Positions 22,492-34,203 of a stretch of 42,500 nt of DNA are shown here, in pieces. The stretch's first letter is position 1. The number at the start of each line of letters is the position of its first letter. Source of the DNA: Glandiceps talaboti. Its lineage: Eukaryota; Hemichordata; Enteropneusta; Spengelidae. Made by a program: the position numbers and the translations under genes. The notes beneath the pieces were generated by a model. That model did not search any database and had not been told where the DNA came from. It saw only the letters and a program-made list of their open reading frames with translations. The stretch spans positions 6,852,953 through 6,895,452 of the forward strand of contig NC_135571.1 of NCBI RefSeq assembly GCF_964340395.1, written 5' to 3'.

Positions 22492-24387
22492 TGCCACGCG
22501 GCGTAACGCCCACGGGCTTGTATTATGCAGGTCGTCGCATAGCAAGCACCATAGCAAGTATTGTCGAGGGTGGCATTGTATTTAAATTTTAACCTTCACG
22601 GTCAATTTTAACCCTCAATGTCACAGTCATCACTTTCACCAACACGGACTAATTTTCTCATCCTTCAAAAATCCATGTGACTTTTTGTTTATAGCATGTT
22701 TATCGATCGTCTACGACAAGTGGACTGTTTGCAGTCAAGGTGTTTTATTAGAGGATGACGCAATGATACTATCTAGTCAGGGCCGACTTGAACTCGTCAG
22801 TACCAGGGGGTCACGGCGTTCAATATAAGTGCGGGACCATCCCTGTATATCTCCCAAAAACAGGACAAGGGACAAATGGGCACTAATTCATCCCATATCA
22901 CAGTTATTAATATAACTATCTGTCTTTTTGCGAACAATTCAGCTGAGAATTAGGTATACTCTTCTCAGAATTCGTCATTTTAACTTTACCGAATGATTTT
23001 GTCTTGATACAGAGTCCATTGTTGTTATTGTTTCCATCCCTGAACGTGAAAACAGACAATGCTCGGAATGATGCAATTCATGAATTAGGCGGAAACAACT
23101 CTCCGTTACGGTTAAATTGTCCCCCCCCCCCTCGCCTCGCGTAATTTACCAAAATATTTGCTTGTCAACCTAACAGAACTATCTGTCATACTTTTTTTAT
23201 TCTAGTTACAGTAGTAATCTACAAGTAATGTATTTTCCAACTATATAATGTATTTACTACATGAAAACGCGACTTCAGCTGAATCCAAATGCTTGGGTAG
23301 AAAACCACACCAATTTTTTTATCACTATACATCTAGACATGGTTTGTTTTCTCGGGCTTATTTTTTTATTTCCACTCATCACATCAGTGAAATAAGCTGT
23401 TTTTTATTAGATTTTTAGATGAAATTATATTTAGATCGTTTGGTAGAGCAAAATAATTAATAAAATATTATGAATATAATGGTAATATGCAAATTTACGG
23501 TTAGTTAATTTACTAATAGTTGGAAGATATATTGTTGTTTTAAGGGAATCACGGTCGTTTTTTTATCCTCTTAATCGGCTTTTTGTCGAAATTTCATTTC
23601 ATGTAGAGTTTAAAACTACCTATGACCTTGTATCACAGTGTGGTTTATATTTCAGACTTGGATGAAATCTGAAGGAACCACATATAATAAGGTGTGGTGG
23701 TGTCGCAATTTCAAGTGAATCGCGCATTTCATTGTCTTGCAAATGTGACTTTTCAAAGGCGTCTCCATAAAAAACTACCCAAGTATCACACAGTGTCAGT
23801 GGGAACTTTTTAAAGGGTAAACAAGTCGGTCGCTTTTACGTACGTACCGCGTCGGGTAACGAGTTTTCATTTTGGCGACCATGAAAATAATTAAACGGCT
23901 GCCATTGTGAAATTAACACGACTGACAGCTAAAGGGTGTTACTTATAGTTGCGTAATATTCATTAGGTTTTGCACAAACATTGATCCAGACACTGCTGAT
24001 TGAAAAACAACCATCGACAAAAAAAAAATTGGACGGTCGCTCACCAATCGTCACACGATAACTTTATACGGTGTGAACTTTCGACTCTGATATTATTAAT
24101 ACATTACAGTAAACAACACCACATTTCTGACAACCGTTTTACCAGTGTGTTACATGCGAGAACACGTGATCACGTACAAAATAGATAGTTGTTGATACGG
24201 ACAACCCTTATACCGATAACCACACGGACCATTCGTTGTCACGTTTGACATACTGTGATTCCGTGGGACGTATAATTTCCGGCCGGGTTACGAGCAACGT
24301 ACGTTTATGTGACATTCAGAAATGTACAAACTATACAAGATTTAAAATATGAGACGCGGATTTCTATTTAAAAAAATTAACACTTAC

Positions 24388-24480
24388 CTGTCACGATTTC
24401 TAGTCGCCTACAGTTCCAGTTCAGCCCGCAAAGTGAATGCTTGCGATTTTGCAGGCACAATCATATGTTCGCCGGCTGTG
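24388..24480 (-). other. Probable non-coding first exon of UCP
   Basis: The minus strand has a consensus 5' splice site, CGTGACAG|GTAAGTG, whose last exon base is 24388. It lies downstream of a CCAAT-containing, CpG-richer block (24524-24641). It would splice to the acceptor at 20116-20123. The transcription start and right boundary are estimates. Confidence 0.5.
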
Positions 24481-24523
24481 TTGATCATGTGACTGCCGAG
24501 AACGAATCAAAGTGCGTATTTAG

Positions 24524-24641
24524 GGGGCGTTGGCCGCTTTGACCAATCACAGTTGGAGGTGTGGTGGCGAGCCCCCTAATTATGCGTGCGTCACCAAACA
24601 ATGCACCATTCGATTATGGATCGTGATGTCATCAACAATTG
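24524..24641. promoter_or_regulatory. Putative UCP proximal promoter module, copy 1
   Basis: It contains GGGCGTTGG, GACCAATCACAG (CCAAT box), GTGGTGGCGAGCCCC, GCGTCACC and GATCGTGATGTCAT. The order and spacing recur at 27523-27638. It is directly upstream of the proposed UCP first exon. Confidence 0.5.
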
Positions 24642-25161
24642 AAGGCATTGGCAGGATGCGGCGGACAAAGAGTTAAAAAACCGTAAGGAATAAAAAAAAA
24701 AAGGACGGACAAAGTCTTTTATGTGACATCAGCGAATATGTTCTTTTACAAATTTCCTTTCATCTTTTTAAACAGTAGAAATAGTGCAGTGGCATGGACT
24801 CATTGCAGTTCAACGATATCGTACGGTAGACCCGCTATATTTTCTAGACTATCTGCCATACCATGACTTTATCCTTAGCTGAAAATCTAGTCGTGTGGGA
24901 TACTAACGAGAGTATAAGTCCCCACACGACTAATGATAAGTTGCTGGGCTAAGTTTGTTTGACTGGTCCTGTTTGTCAGTCATGTTCGGGTCACGATGTT
25001 CTTGACTTGTTTACAGTAGAGGCGACCAACACAAAAACTAGGCCATATGAAATGAACGACGGTAGCTATGCAAAAAATAATGCAATATATCAAACTGAAC
25101 TAGTACTAACCGAGCACTAGACGATTTCAATCAACTCTCCGATACACGTCTTTCATCTAAG

Positions 25162-25199
25162 TGGGGATGTGTAGGGTGGGGTGGGGATGGGGTGGGTGG
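25162..25199 (+). other. G-quadruplex-forming motif
   Basis: At least five runs of three or four G separated by one to seven bases (GGGTGGGGTGGGGATGGGG and GTGGG follow an initial GGGG). It lies about 0.7 kb upstream of the proposed UCP first exon. Fold is predicted from pattern only. Confidence 0.6.
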
Positions 25200-26596
25200 T
25201 ATAGGTAATTACACTACTTTTGTGTGACCTGGAGAATAGCCCTGTTGTTGTCTTTTCACCCTATATCTCATGTGACCTAGGCCTGTTCTCCACCAAGGAC
25301 GGTCATAGCCGTCATCTTGTTACCATATTCGTATTATCAATCCCTGTGTTTTTCGTCTTGGCCACAACAAATATTGCCCTAGGCCTCTCTTGCGAATGTT
25401 GGTTTTAACAATCCAGAGCGGAATAATTATGATTTGTCAAACAGCATAACTATGAACAATCCTAATATATACATGTTATGTGATGACATCACTATGTACT
25501 ATAATTATATCTCGTTGCATAGCAACTGAAATCGACATGTCACCAGTTCATCTGTTTCCAACAAACTGTCAACAGCATCACGATACAACACACGATCGTC
25601 CGACCCAGTTTACCAGTACCATCCAAGCTCAAAGTAACGAAATTTTATTTTTCATGGCAGAAGAGCTATATCAAACATATAGTTGGCGAATGTACTTCCT
25701 TAGTTGTTGTCAATGATGGGTTAGCTAGCAATTATTTTCTTAGTTTTGCTGCTAGACGTTCGGGCTTTCTTTCGATACTATAAGCGAACGAAGTTCGCAG
25801 TGAGGGCTTGTGTTCCATCCTCGATAGCGATGTTCGGTCGTGTGTCGTATTCTATCGGAAGAACATCCGAGGTCTAGCAGATAGACTATTATTTTCTAAG
25901 CCTATTAAAAGGTCGACAGTGTGTTGAGTAAGGTAATGTTTTTCTCTCTCAAAAACTGTAAACAACGTGTGAGAGCCAACATAGCTAGAATGATATACTG
26001 CTTTGCCATTCACATAATCACATCCAATGATCTGTATGTACATGTTGCCCTCTTGAACAGAATCATAACAAAGTATGACAACTGATATGTTCTCACAAGT
26101 CCTGGCCAATGCATACGTATATACCTTTTGTTGACGCAACGATATCACTGAGCCCGAGGACCTTGGAGAGAGATAACGAGCCTCAGATGAGGGGAAAACA
26201 AAGCTAGCAGGTGACTGACCATGGAAGAGGAGATAGGTTTTCACTAATGCTTACAATATACTTAATTATGTAATATTGATGTGATCTGGACTAAATTCTA
26301 GCTCTTGAGTTTTATCATGATGCAGCTTATACTATGACAAAACAAGTCAGGAGTCCCTTCACGGCTTTCGTACTATCTCTCTATGTCATTGGCTATGTGG
26401 TTCTCGAAATCTGAGTCAACGTATTCAGATTTAGAGTCGCCATGATTAGACCTAGATGATTATGCCCTTTTCGGCCAATGTATGATCTGTTGACGCGGCT
26501 CTGACTCGTAGTAACAAGACCTCACATGTCACTTGTCCTTTCCTCTGCTATTAAAATGACTCAAGAAAAATATTGGTGAATAACTCGATACCTAAC

Positions 26597-26700
26597 CGAG
26601 CTCGAGTGGTTAGCTTGTGTTCATCAGGCACCACCGCATGCAGTCAGGGTTTCGACCCTCCCAGCGTCGGCTGTGTTTTATTAACCATTTCCCAGATCTG
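26597..26700 (+). mobile_element. tRNA-derived SINE head or tRNA pseudogene
   Basis: GAGCTCGAGTGGTTAGC resembles a tRNA A box (polymerase III internal promoter), followed 32 bases later by the B-box-like GGGTTTCGACCCTCCC. It does not fold as a complete tRNA cloverleaf. It continues into non-tRNA sequence, so a SINE 5' end is the best reading. Only one copy was seen. Confidence 0.6.
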
Positions 26701-26870
26701 TACGGGCTCAGTTTCAGCAATTCAAAGTAGGTTTTCCCTGCTCTTGTAAATGGCGACCGTATTTGAATTGTCAAATTTAATTTGTATTTTAAAATATTGT
26801 CAATGTAAATATCACAATTGGGGCTTTAAAACACCAACCATGTTTTGTACGCCATGAATTAATTTGGACA

Positions 26871-26963
<93 letters not shown>
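26871..26963. repeat. GAT trinucleotide repeat
   Basis: About 31 perfect GAT units. The poly-Ser and poly-Ile frames on the minus strand are this repeat. Confidence 0.97.
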
Positions 26964-27522
26964 AAAACAACCATAGGGGCGTGGGATATTTCTACTAGTA
27001 TAGAGATTGATACATTTGTAGCAGCAGGATTCGTACGATATTTTCCCTAAGAAAATGGCAATCCAGGGCGGCAATCTAAGCAATAATACGTGCCCCTGTG
27101 ATGAAAACCCGCTAGCGAACCCATATCTTAAGCTTGTTGTGGTAAGTCTTCCCTGTAATGACCGTACGTAACCTTTTGTATGTTTGTTTCATCTGATATT
27201 GCCGAATCTGTGTACATGTGGCTCACACGGATTTTGTTTACCGTCTCTGTTTTCAAGAATTGATAAAGATATATCATTTGATTGTATACACGTGCCATAC
27301 ATTGACCTGTCTCTGTTTGTATTCAATACAATCAGTACAACATATAGATGCATATCTGGTTTATCTAGATACCCATGTACAATCTGCATTTACGTTGAAA
27401 AACCCGAAATATGAACTTTGCCATGATTTGGGAAACTACACCCAATCTCTAATATAACCTGTCCGCTTGTTACTTGATATGTGACTCCGTTACACCCAGA
27501 CCATTACACTTGTTATGGATAA

Positions 27523-27638
27523 GGGCGTTGGCAATTTGGACCAATCACAGTAAGTGTTGTGGTGGCGAGCCCCTGATTACGTCACCGAACCGCAACGCAC
27601 CGTTCGGCGATCATGGATTGTGATGTCATACACAGTTG
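27523..27638. repeat. Second copy of the promoter-like module
   Basis: Same order as 24524-24641: GGGCGTTGGC, GACCAATCACAG, GTGGTGGCGAGCCCCT, GATTACGTCACC, CACCGTTCG and GATTGTGATGTCAT, in the same orientation. No exon can be tied to it. It may be an alternative promoter, a segmental duplication or a copy of a mobile element. Confidence 0.7.
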
Positions 27639-29448
27639 TTTGTTTGTTTGTAACGTTGATTGAGAATACAAATACGGATTGAATACCGCCATGATTAAGG
27701 ACTGTCATTTACTGTCTTAGTTGTCTGGTACATGTGGTATTTAATACACTTTCTTACTTGTCTGTGACTTCAGCAGACATATGATCATCTGTCGGCCTCG
27801 ACAGTCTTTCTTTCACCTGGAATCTGGATACATAAATCTGATTAAAGTCCGTCTTGAATAACTATCCAGCCACAACATCGGGTTAGCTACTAGTATCTGT
27901 TTATAACCCGTTTGAATAGTCCTTTGCATATTATACCGTAATACACGTTCATGTTTTAGTCTTGGTCGTCAAAGTACGTAGGTAGCAGACTAGAGACTAG
28001 GGAAGGGAGGGAGGGGACTGCTCCTGTTTGACTACTATGTATGTGCCACCCTTTGGAGGTACTAGCCCTTTATATATTGTCATATTTGTAAATAAAAAGT
28101 AATTAGAATTTCATCTATAACATATAGCATGTAATAATATGATAATCAGAATGCAATCTCCCCATGTGCACCGAGTACGTAGAATATAACACATCAGCGA
28201 TAATCCGATATCGCCTTCACTTCAATTCACCGTATCATAGCTACATGTACATGTGCAGAGTTCTAGTTCTAACCCTACATACGAGACCCTTTAGGCCAAA
28301 TAAAAAATGTGTGTTTTCAATAACCCAACCGACTCTTGTTTAAGCTTCCGATCCTCAAAAAGATAAGAAATTATTTGTCTTCTAAAGTTGACCTTCCTGC
28401 ACAACTATTTTCTTTCCCCAGTGATATCTGTACCTATTTCATCAAACTATCACAGAAGGGGTATTCTGACCGACATTTTGTTTGTCTGGGATCGAACCAA
28501 CATTTTTCAAAAATTAAAAGCAATTAAAAAGATAAAATAAAATCCTGACCTACCTACCCTGTTTTCTGAGTTCATGTCATCATAAACACACAATGGTTTT
28601 TTTCTTTGCCTTAAAGATATATTACAAAGAAGCCAGGACAATTTTTGACAATCTAGGGCATATACAATTGCTATCCAAATCGTACGACATGAAAACAACT
28701 TGTGTCCCTACAAAGGCAAATCGCCCCATTGTCAATAATGAATCATACGATGGGGACAATCGGGTAGAGTCTATCAAGGACGAAGAATCATTAGTTATGC
28801 ATGGTTGATATTATCTCTCTAGCAACCTTAATGTCCACCTAGCATGCAAAAAGTGCGCACTATATCACCACGTTATATCTGGCACACGCATCCTTTTGGT
28901 GTTTTTTTTTACTTATTTAACCATTCACCACCCATGCCCAGCAGGCGCAAGATCAAAAACACAGATGTTATTCCCCAATATTTTTCTTCGTTCAGCCAAG
29001 GATAATGCGAGTAACCTAGGGCAACGCGTGTCTATCCATGTAGGTTGATGAACTAGATAGCTATAATACTAGTAGACAATATATATATGATGGTGGGGGT
29101 GTATTAGCTGATAGAAAGTCTCGACGAACAATAGTGATGACTCAGCAATAATACCTGAATTTGCTATCACATGTTCCAATAGAGACTGTACTGTGATTGC
29201 AAAGACACAGTACAACGACTCTTTTGTCTGCTCTATGGCCACTGGTCAATGGCAATAGATGACAGTTTATTGTAGTCTGTTCTTCTTGTGAAAAACAACT
29301 TAAAATAAACACGACACTGAAATATGCTGATCACGACTTGCCTTCTAAGGCATTATCGTCTGTCGCCTGGCGTTGTTAAAAATAGTAAATTTGTAACTGC
29401 GATGACTTGGGGCAAAAAAAAGTAGTTTCAGATATGGCATAAACAAAT

Positions 29449-29751
29449 AATTCTTTTGGTTCCGGTTACCCTACCCCACCTACTTTTTCACTGCCGACCC
29501 TAAACCTTTTACACATTCGAGAAAAAAATAACAAAATCGCAAAAAATAGTGAAGTTTCGGGAGACTTGAATAGTGGATGCGGAAACTGACATCAAGACAA
29601 AATAAAACTGTTGTTCCAATCTATAATGGCTGTACATCTGATGAGAAGAAATTAAACCAGAAAAAGAAACGTAAAAAAAAGTTTAGGGACGGCAGTGAAA
29701 AAGTAGGTTGGGTTGGGCAACGGTTGGGTACGGCGGAACCACACAATTTCT
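29449..29751. mobile_element. Terminal-inverted-repeat element, family B copy 2
   Basis: The left end TTGGTTCCGGTTACC with CACCTACTTTTTCACTGCCG returns inverted on the right side, where the minus strand reads GTGGTTCCGCCGTACC and then CCTACTTTTTCACTGCCG. The middle matches the 12616-12895 copy. The small open frame 29577-29759 lies entirely within the element. Confidence 0.78.
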
Positions 29752-29819
29752 TTTATTAGGCCTTACACGGGAAATAAATAAATTCTCACTATTCTTACCT
29801 TTTTTCAATGTAAGAAAAG

Positions 29820-30085
29820 TTAGGTTCGGTGGCTTACACGTATCATGAATCTATCTTTTCCATTCCACTGGTCTGAAGTCCTGTCCCCCGTGTTTGTATT
29901 TGCAACACTTTCTACAGCTGCAGTACTTGTTTTCTATGGAAAAGGTCAAAGTTCTCCAGGGGAGGACACGCCTTGACAAGTCCGAGTCATAATTTTGAGT
30001 CTAAATACAAAAACGGGCAAATGATTTTGTCATACCGGTGGAATGGAAAAGGTTGATCCATGATACTAGGGTAGGTCGGTGTTAT
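29820..30085. mobile_element. Foldback element upstream of STRAP
   Basis: The left arm TATCATGAATCTATC, CTTTTCCATTCCACTGGT and GTGTTTGTATTT is mirrored on the right (GGTGGAATGGAAAAGG, TGATCCATGATACTAG and GTAGGTCGGTG). Confidence 0.75.
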
Positions 30086-30534
30086 AGGAAACATATACTA
30101 GTATGTTGTTTTATGTGCCTCAGTGCAAAAAAGCAGCGATTTGATTGGTTAAGACGTGACCTTCAAACCGTAGATCAATATTCATGAGCAATGCCTTATT
30201 AGGGGATGTGACAGACTGCAGTGTACGATACGTTGTGTTGTTCAGCCCTATATAGGTTTCTAACAAATTAAACCTGATAAAGGTTGTAGCCTGGCATGGA
30301 TGTTGTATCTTACCCCAGATCACTAACTCAGATCTTACAGACCCAATAACTAGTCAATGTTGACAATTTATTGCATTAAATCGTTAGTCAAGTGTATTAT
30401 TTATTTTTTATTATATTATATACACGTGACGTCATTACCATGTTTCTGAGTTCTGCCAATATAGCAATTACAAGCTAAGAATTAAAATAAATATGCGTCA
30501 GTCAATATAATCAATAAATGTAGCTTTTACTAGA

Positions 30535-30646
30535 CACGCAAACAGAATAACCATAATCCCAAATAAATAGGTGTTGGGTTACCATATTACCACGCAAACA
30601 GAATAACCATAACCCCCAAATAAATAGGTGTCGGGTTACCATGCCA
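30535..30646 (+). repeat. 56-bp tandem duplication
   Basis: Two adjacent copies of CACGCAAACAGAATAACC through AAATAAATAGGTGT to GGGTTACCAT, differing at a few bases. Confidence 0.9.
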
Positions 30647-31261
30647 ACTTCGTTCCAATTTCAACTCGTTGTCGTCTCACTTTCGGAACTTATCCCAATT
30701 CAATTAGTCAATTTATTTTGTCGGAAAATTCTTTTCAAATTGAAGGTTTAACTCTGCCGTAATGTTACATTATTTTGAACTTTACTCTTTACTCTTTAAG
30801 TTTACACATGTACACCTAGGGGCAGCCATGGATCGTTCACGTCTGTCGATGCCCATCTCCACGTGCGTGGAGCTAGCTACTGTTTACCAGTTAGAATTAC
30901 CCGCAATCGAACGGTACAGCACTTTAAAACAGTGTACCATAAAATTGGGATTGTAACGGCTTATTTTATGAGACGATTTAATTGTTACGAAGTAATTGCG
31001 AATCACCCAAAAGACGCGATGTATGATGGACTCTATGATGGATATCAAGTTTTTTGAAGTGAAGATCTTTGAAGAAACTTCACAAATGTCACTTTCCTTT
31101 TGGCATGCACCCTACGTCATTTTATACAGCACCTCACCGTTTCCTGTGAATTTGATACATTATTTGTGTAGCGTGTACGTTACTAACGTTACTAGTGTGA
31201 ATAAGCCCTTCTGATTATTGACCAAGCAATCACAGCACTCAGGAATACCATTCGTCATAGT

Positions 31262-31278
31262 TGACCTTGCTATGACCT
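31262..31278 (-). promoter_or_regulatory. DR5 hormone-response element just upstream of STRAP
   Basis: TGACCT-TGCTA-TGACCT, which on the minus strand is AGGTCA, five bases, AGGTCA. This is the consensus retinoic-acid-receptor type spacing. It ends 45 bases before the STRAP start codon, so probably within the promoter or 5' UTR. Function is inferred. Confidence 0.45.
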
Positions 31279-31323
31279 TTCTGTCGCTTCTTCCGTTGCT
31301 TGACAGAGAGGACGCTTTCCAAA

Positions 31324-34108
31324 ATGGCTGCCATCAAGCAAACCCCACTCACATGTAGCGGACACACACGGCCAGTTGTTGATTTGTCCTTCAGCAAAAT
31401 AACCCCGAACGGATATTTTCTGATTAGCGCATGTAAAGGTAAGATTTTTCAGTGTACTGTATTAGCCAGATTCTTAGTTTTTGGTATCTAAAAATGAAAA
31501 CATCTTTCATACGTGAATGAATGTCATTTGACAACTTCAAGGTGATTCATTTTATATGAACGCGGAAGAAATGCCAAGAAAGCCAATACAAATTTAATGT
31601 TTCCGATGTAAAAATATGTAAAAACTGCCCGTTGGTATAATTACAATATTCGTGTATATGGTCACAAAACTGTTATGATTTAGCGATGACTGTGTAGCAC
31701 AAAGTGAATAATTTATTATAATCATTTTAATATTCTGTGATTTCACAATGTCATTGCCCCATTGCACAACGTGGACTACTTCTTAGCTAATGTGGTTTCA
31801 GTACTATTTCGTCGATTTCCAAAAAGAGTGTCCCCCGCCCCATACATACACAGAAACTCAAGCCCCTTAAGCTCTGTCGTCCTTTCGGACCCCCTCCCCT
31901 GTTGTACTTTTCAAATTTCCATCCACCGTCTTAAGGTGGTTATTGTTCTGTTTGATTCAATATTTGTTTGTACTCCTTATTCGTTTCTGTCTTTGCAATA
32001 CATTTTTCCCATTGTTAACAATACACACAACAAAATTCTGAAGTCAAAGTTTTAAAATGATAATCCCTGAATCCCCCACCCCACCCGAATACAACAAACA
32101 AAACTACATAGCACTGTAGCAGTAGTCTATATGTAGTTCCTCTTTCTAGATAGCAGAAGTAACTTGTATCCTGCACACACAGGAAATAACAAGCCTTGAA
32201 ACCAAATGTTTGCCCATTGCAGATCTATGGAAACATTCTTAGATGATCAAAATTCCATGTTATTCATATAAAAGATACTAAATGAAATATTAATACAACA
32301 TTTTCAATTTGAAGTATTCTCTGGTTTGTTTTTCAATTTGAATGAAAATCCCATTGAATTGATAATATGAAAATATGTAATATTCAGAGATACAATATAC
32401 ATACAGATACTACATGAAATATTAATACCAGTAATTTTCAATTTCGGTTTATTCTGGGTTTTTTTTTTCAATTTAAGTAAAATCCCATTGTATTAAAAAT
32501 ATGAAAATACGTACTATTCAGATTTACAATATACATTATACCTTCCGTAAGTAACTTAGATTTGGAGCAAGCAATAAATAGTAAATTCCCCATTTAATAA
32601 GGAAAATGTAATATGCAAATGAGTACATGATCATTTCTTGTTCGATACAATCATGTGATCACACACTATAATTTTCAGGAAAATTTGCTGATTGGGATAA
32701 ATAACAGAAACCCCATGATGTGTGAGTTCCTGGTTGTAGACATTCAGGGGTATTTGCACAAGTTTACAGTTGATGTGTTTCTGCTGCACTGTCATCTGCT
32801 ATGCTCATGGTAATATGACTACAGAAAATACTGCAAGCACTTGTGCAAATATCCTGTCATAACACTAATATTACACATCTATTGATGTGATTGAGAAATG
32901 GATTTGATTGAAATGATATACATATTAAGGGCTTGAAATAAGAGCAGTGATTTGATACACTGTATCACTTTCCCTCATCTAATCTGAATTACTGCATACA
33001 TTACATGACATGACTGAAAAACAAACAAAACAAAAACTGGGAACAAATCAGTGAAATTAATACAAAAGCAAAACATATTGGACAGGACGAATTGGATGTG
33101 AACAGTTACTACAAAAGTTACATAGGTATAACACATTTTATAGGCCACACAACATTCTTATAATGTCTACAACTACAGGGCTCGAAATAAGCACTCCATG
33201 ATTGAGGTCTAATACCTTAAGCAGCTTTGTACTAAGGAGTGTATACACTGGGCTCAAAATAAGGGCATTTTACTTGTCCTGGACTAGTGATTAGCAGAAC
33301 TGTGCAGGTGTGTTTAAAAAGTACTTGTCCCAATGAACAAGTAGATTTTCTCATAGTTTTCAATTTTAAAACCTCTGCTCACTTATTGTAATATAAGTAA
33401 AACTTTCCTGTACTTGTAGAAACTTTCAAAGTGATATTTTAACATATGAATGGAAGCATATAAATAATTAGTCTGATTAGATTTCCAGAGTTTACTCAAA
33501 CTGGATGTAATGTTATGGCAACTCGTTTTGTGACAAAAACTGACCAAAAGGGTCATCTCAATCAAAGACCTAATAAAATTTACAAAATTAATATCAACAA
33601 GTACTTTCTGATTTGGACAAGTGTTTTATAATTTATACTTGTCCAGTGGACTGTGGGCAAGAAAATATTTTTCATTATTTCGAGTCCTGTTGTTATAAAG
33701 TTTGTTTTACTATGATAATAGTACTATGGCTATCGTAATATCTCATTTGAATTCATTTCTGACTTAAATCCATAGATGGGAAGCCAATGCTACGTCAAGG
33801 TGACACTGGTGACTGGATTGGGACATTTCTAGGCCATAAAGGTGCTGTGTGGGGTGCTACACTTAGTAACAATGGTGAACATGCTGCAACAGGAGCAGCC
33901 GATTTCACAGCGTAAGTTTCCAAATATTGAAAAATACAAACATATACATTTATTACAAAATTAAAATTGCGGAAAGTGATAAGTTTTGCCTCATCCACAA
34001 CCATTTGAATTTTGTAACTGTGTGAAAATACTATTATAGAAAATAGTAACCAGAAACTGGTCCAGCTTTTGCTGTGATAACATTTTTTTTCAGTTGGGTT
34101 GTATCTAT

Positions 34109-34203
<95 letters not shown>

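Larger units (their letters stand above)
20124..24385 (-). other. Probable 5' UTR intron of UCP, 4.3 kb
   Basis: No coding exon recognised. It holds GTT/GTG repeats (21211-21265, 21417-21460), an ACA-rich stretch (21784-21833), a DR1 site (21072), an E-box cluster (22218-22491), a C10 run near 23121 and a CpG-richer part after about 23830. The Val-rich, Thr-rich and Gly/Val frames at 21082-21569 are repeat artefacts. Confidence 0.5.
25200..31260. other. Spacer between UCP promoter and STRAP
   Basis: No confident gene. Contents listed separately: SINE head, GAT repeat, second promoter-like module, family B element, foldback at 29820-30085 and 56-bp duplication. The longest repeat-free open frame is 25852-26244 on the minus strand (130 codons), whose product I do not recognise and which lacks visible domains. 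Other short frames at 27184-27457, 28336-28808 and 30762-31214 overlap one another and show no protein signature. Confidence 0.65.
31439..33775 (+). other. STRAP intron 1 contents
   Basis: It holds a tandem duplication (32272-32403 and 32404-32538), a foldback at 33249-33689 and short inverted words around 32752 and 32850 (GGGTATTTGCACAAGT / ACTTGTGCAAATATCC). No coding sequence recognised. Confidence 0.75.

Noticed and set aside
25852-26244. 130-codon minus-strand frame in the UCP/STRAP spacer
   Set aside because: Free of simple repeats, but no domain, signal peptide or splice context was recognised. A frame of this length can arise by chance in 42 kb; kept only as a remark on the spacer.
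28489-28499. B-box-like GGTTCGATCCC on the minus strand
   Set aside because: No A box at the required distance and no cloverleaf, so not called as a tRNA.
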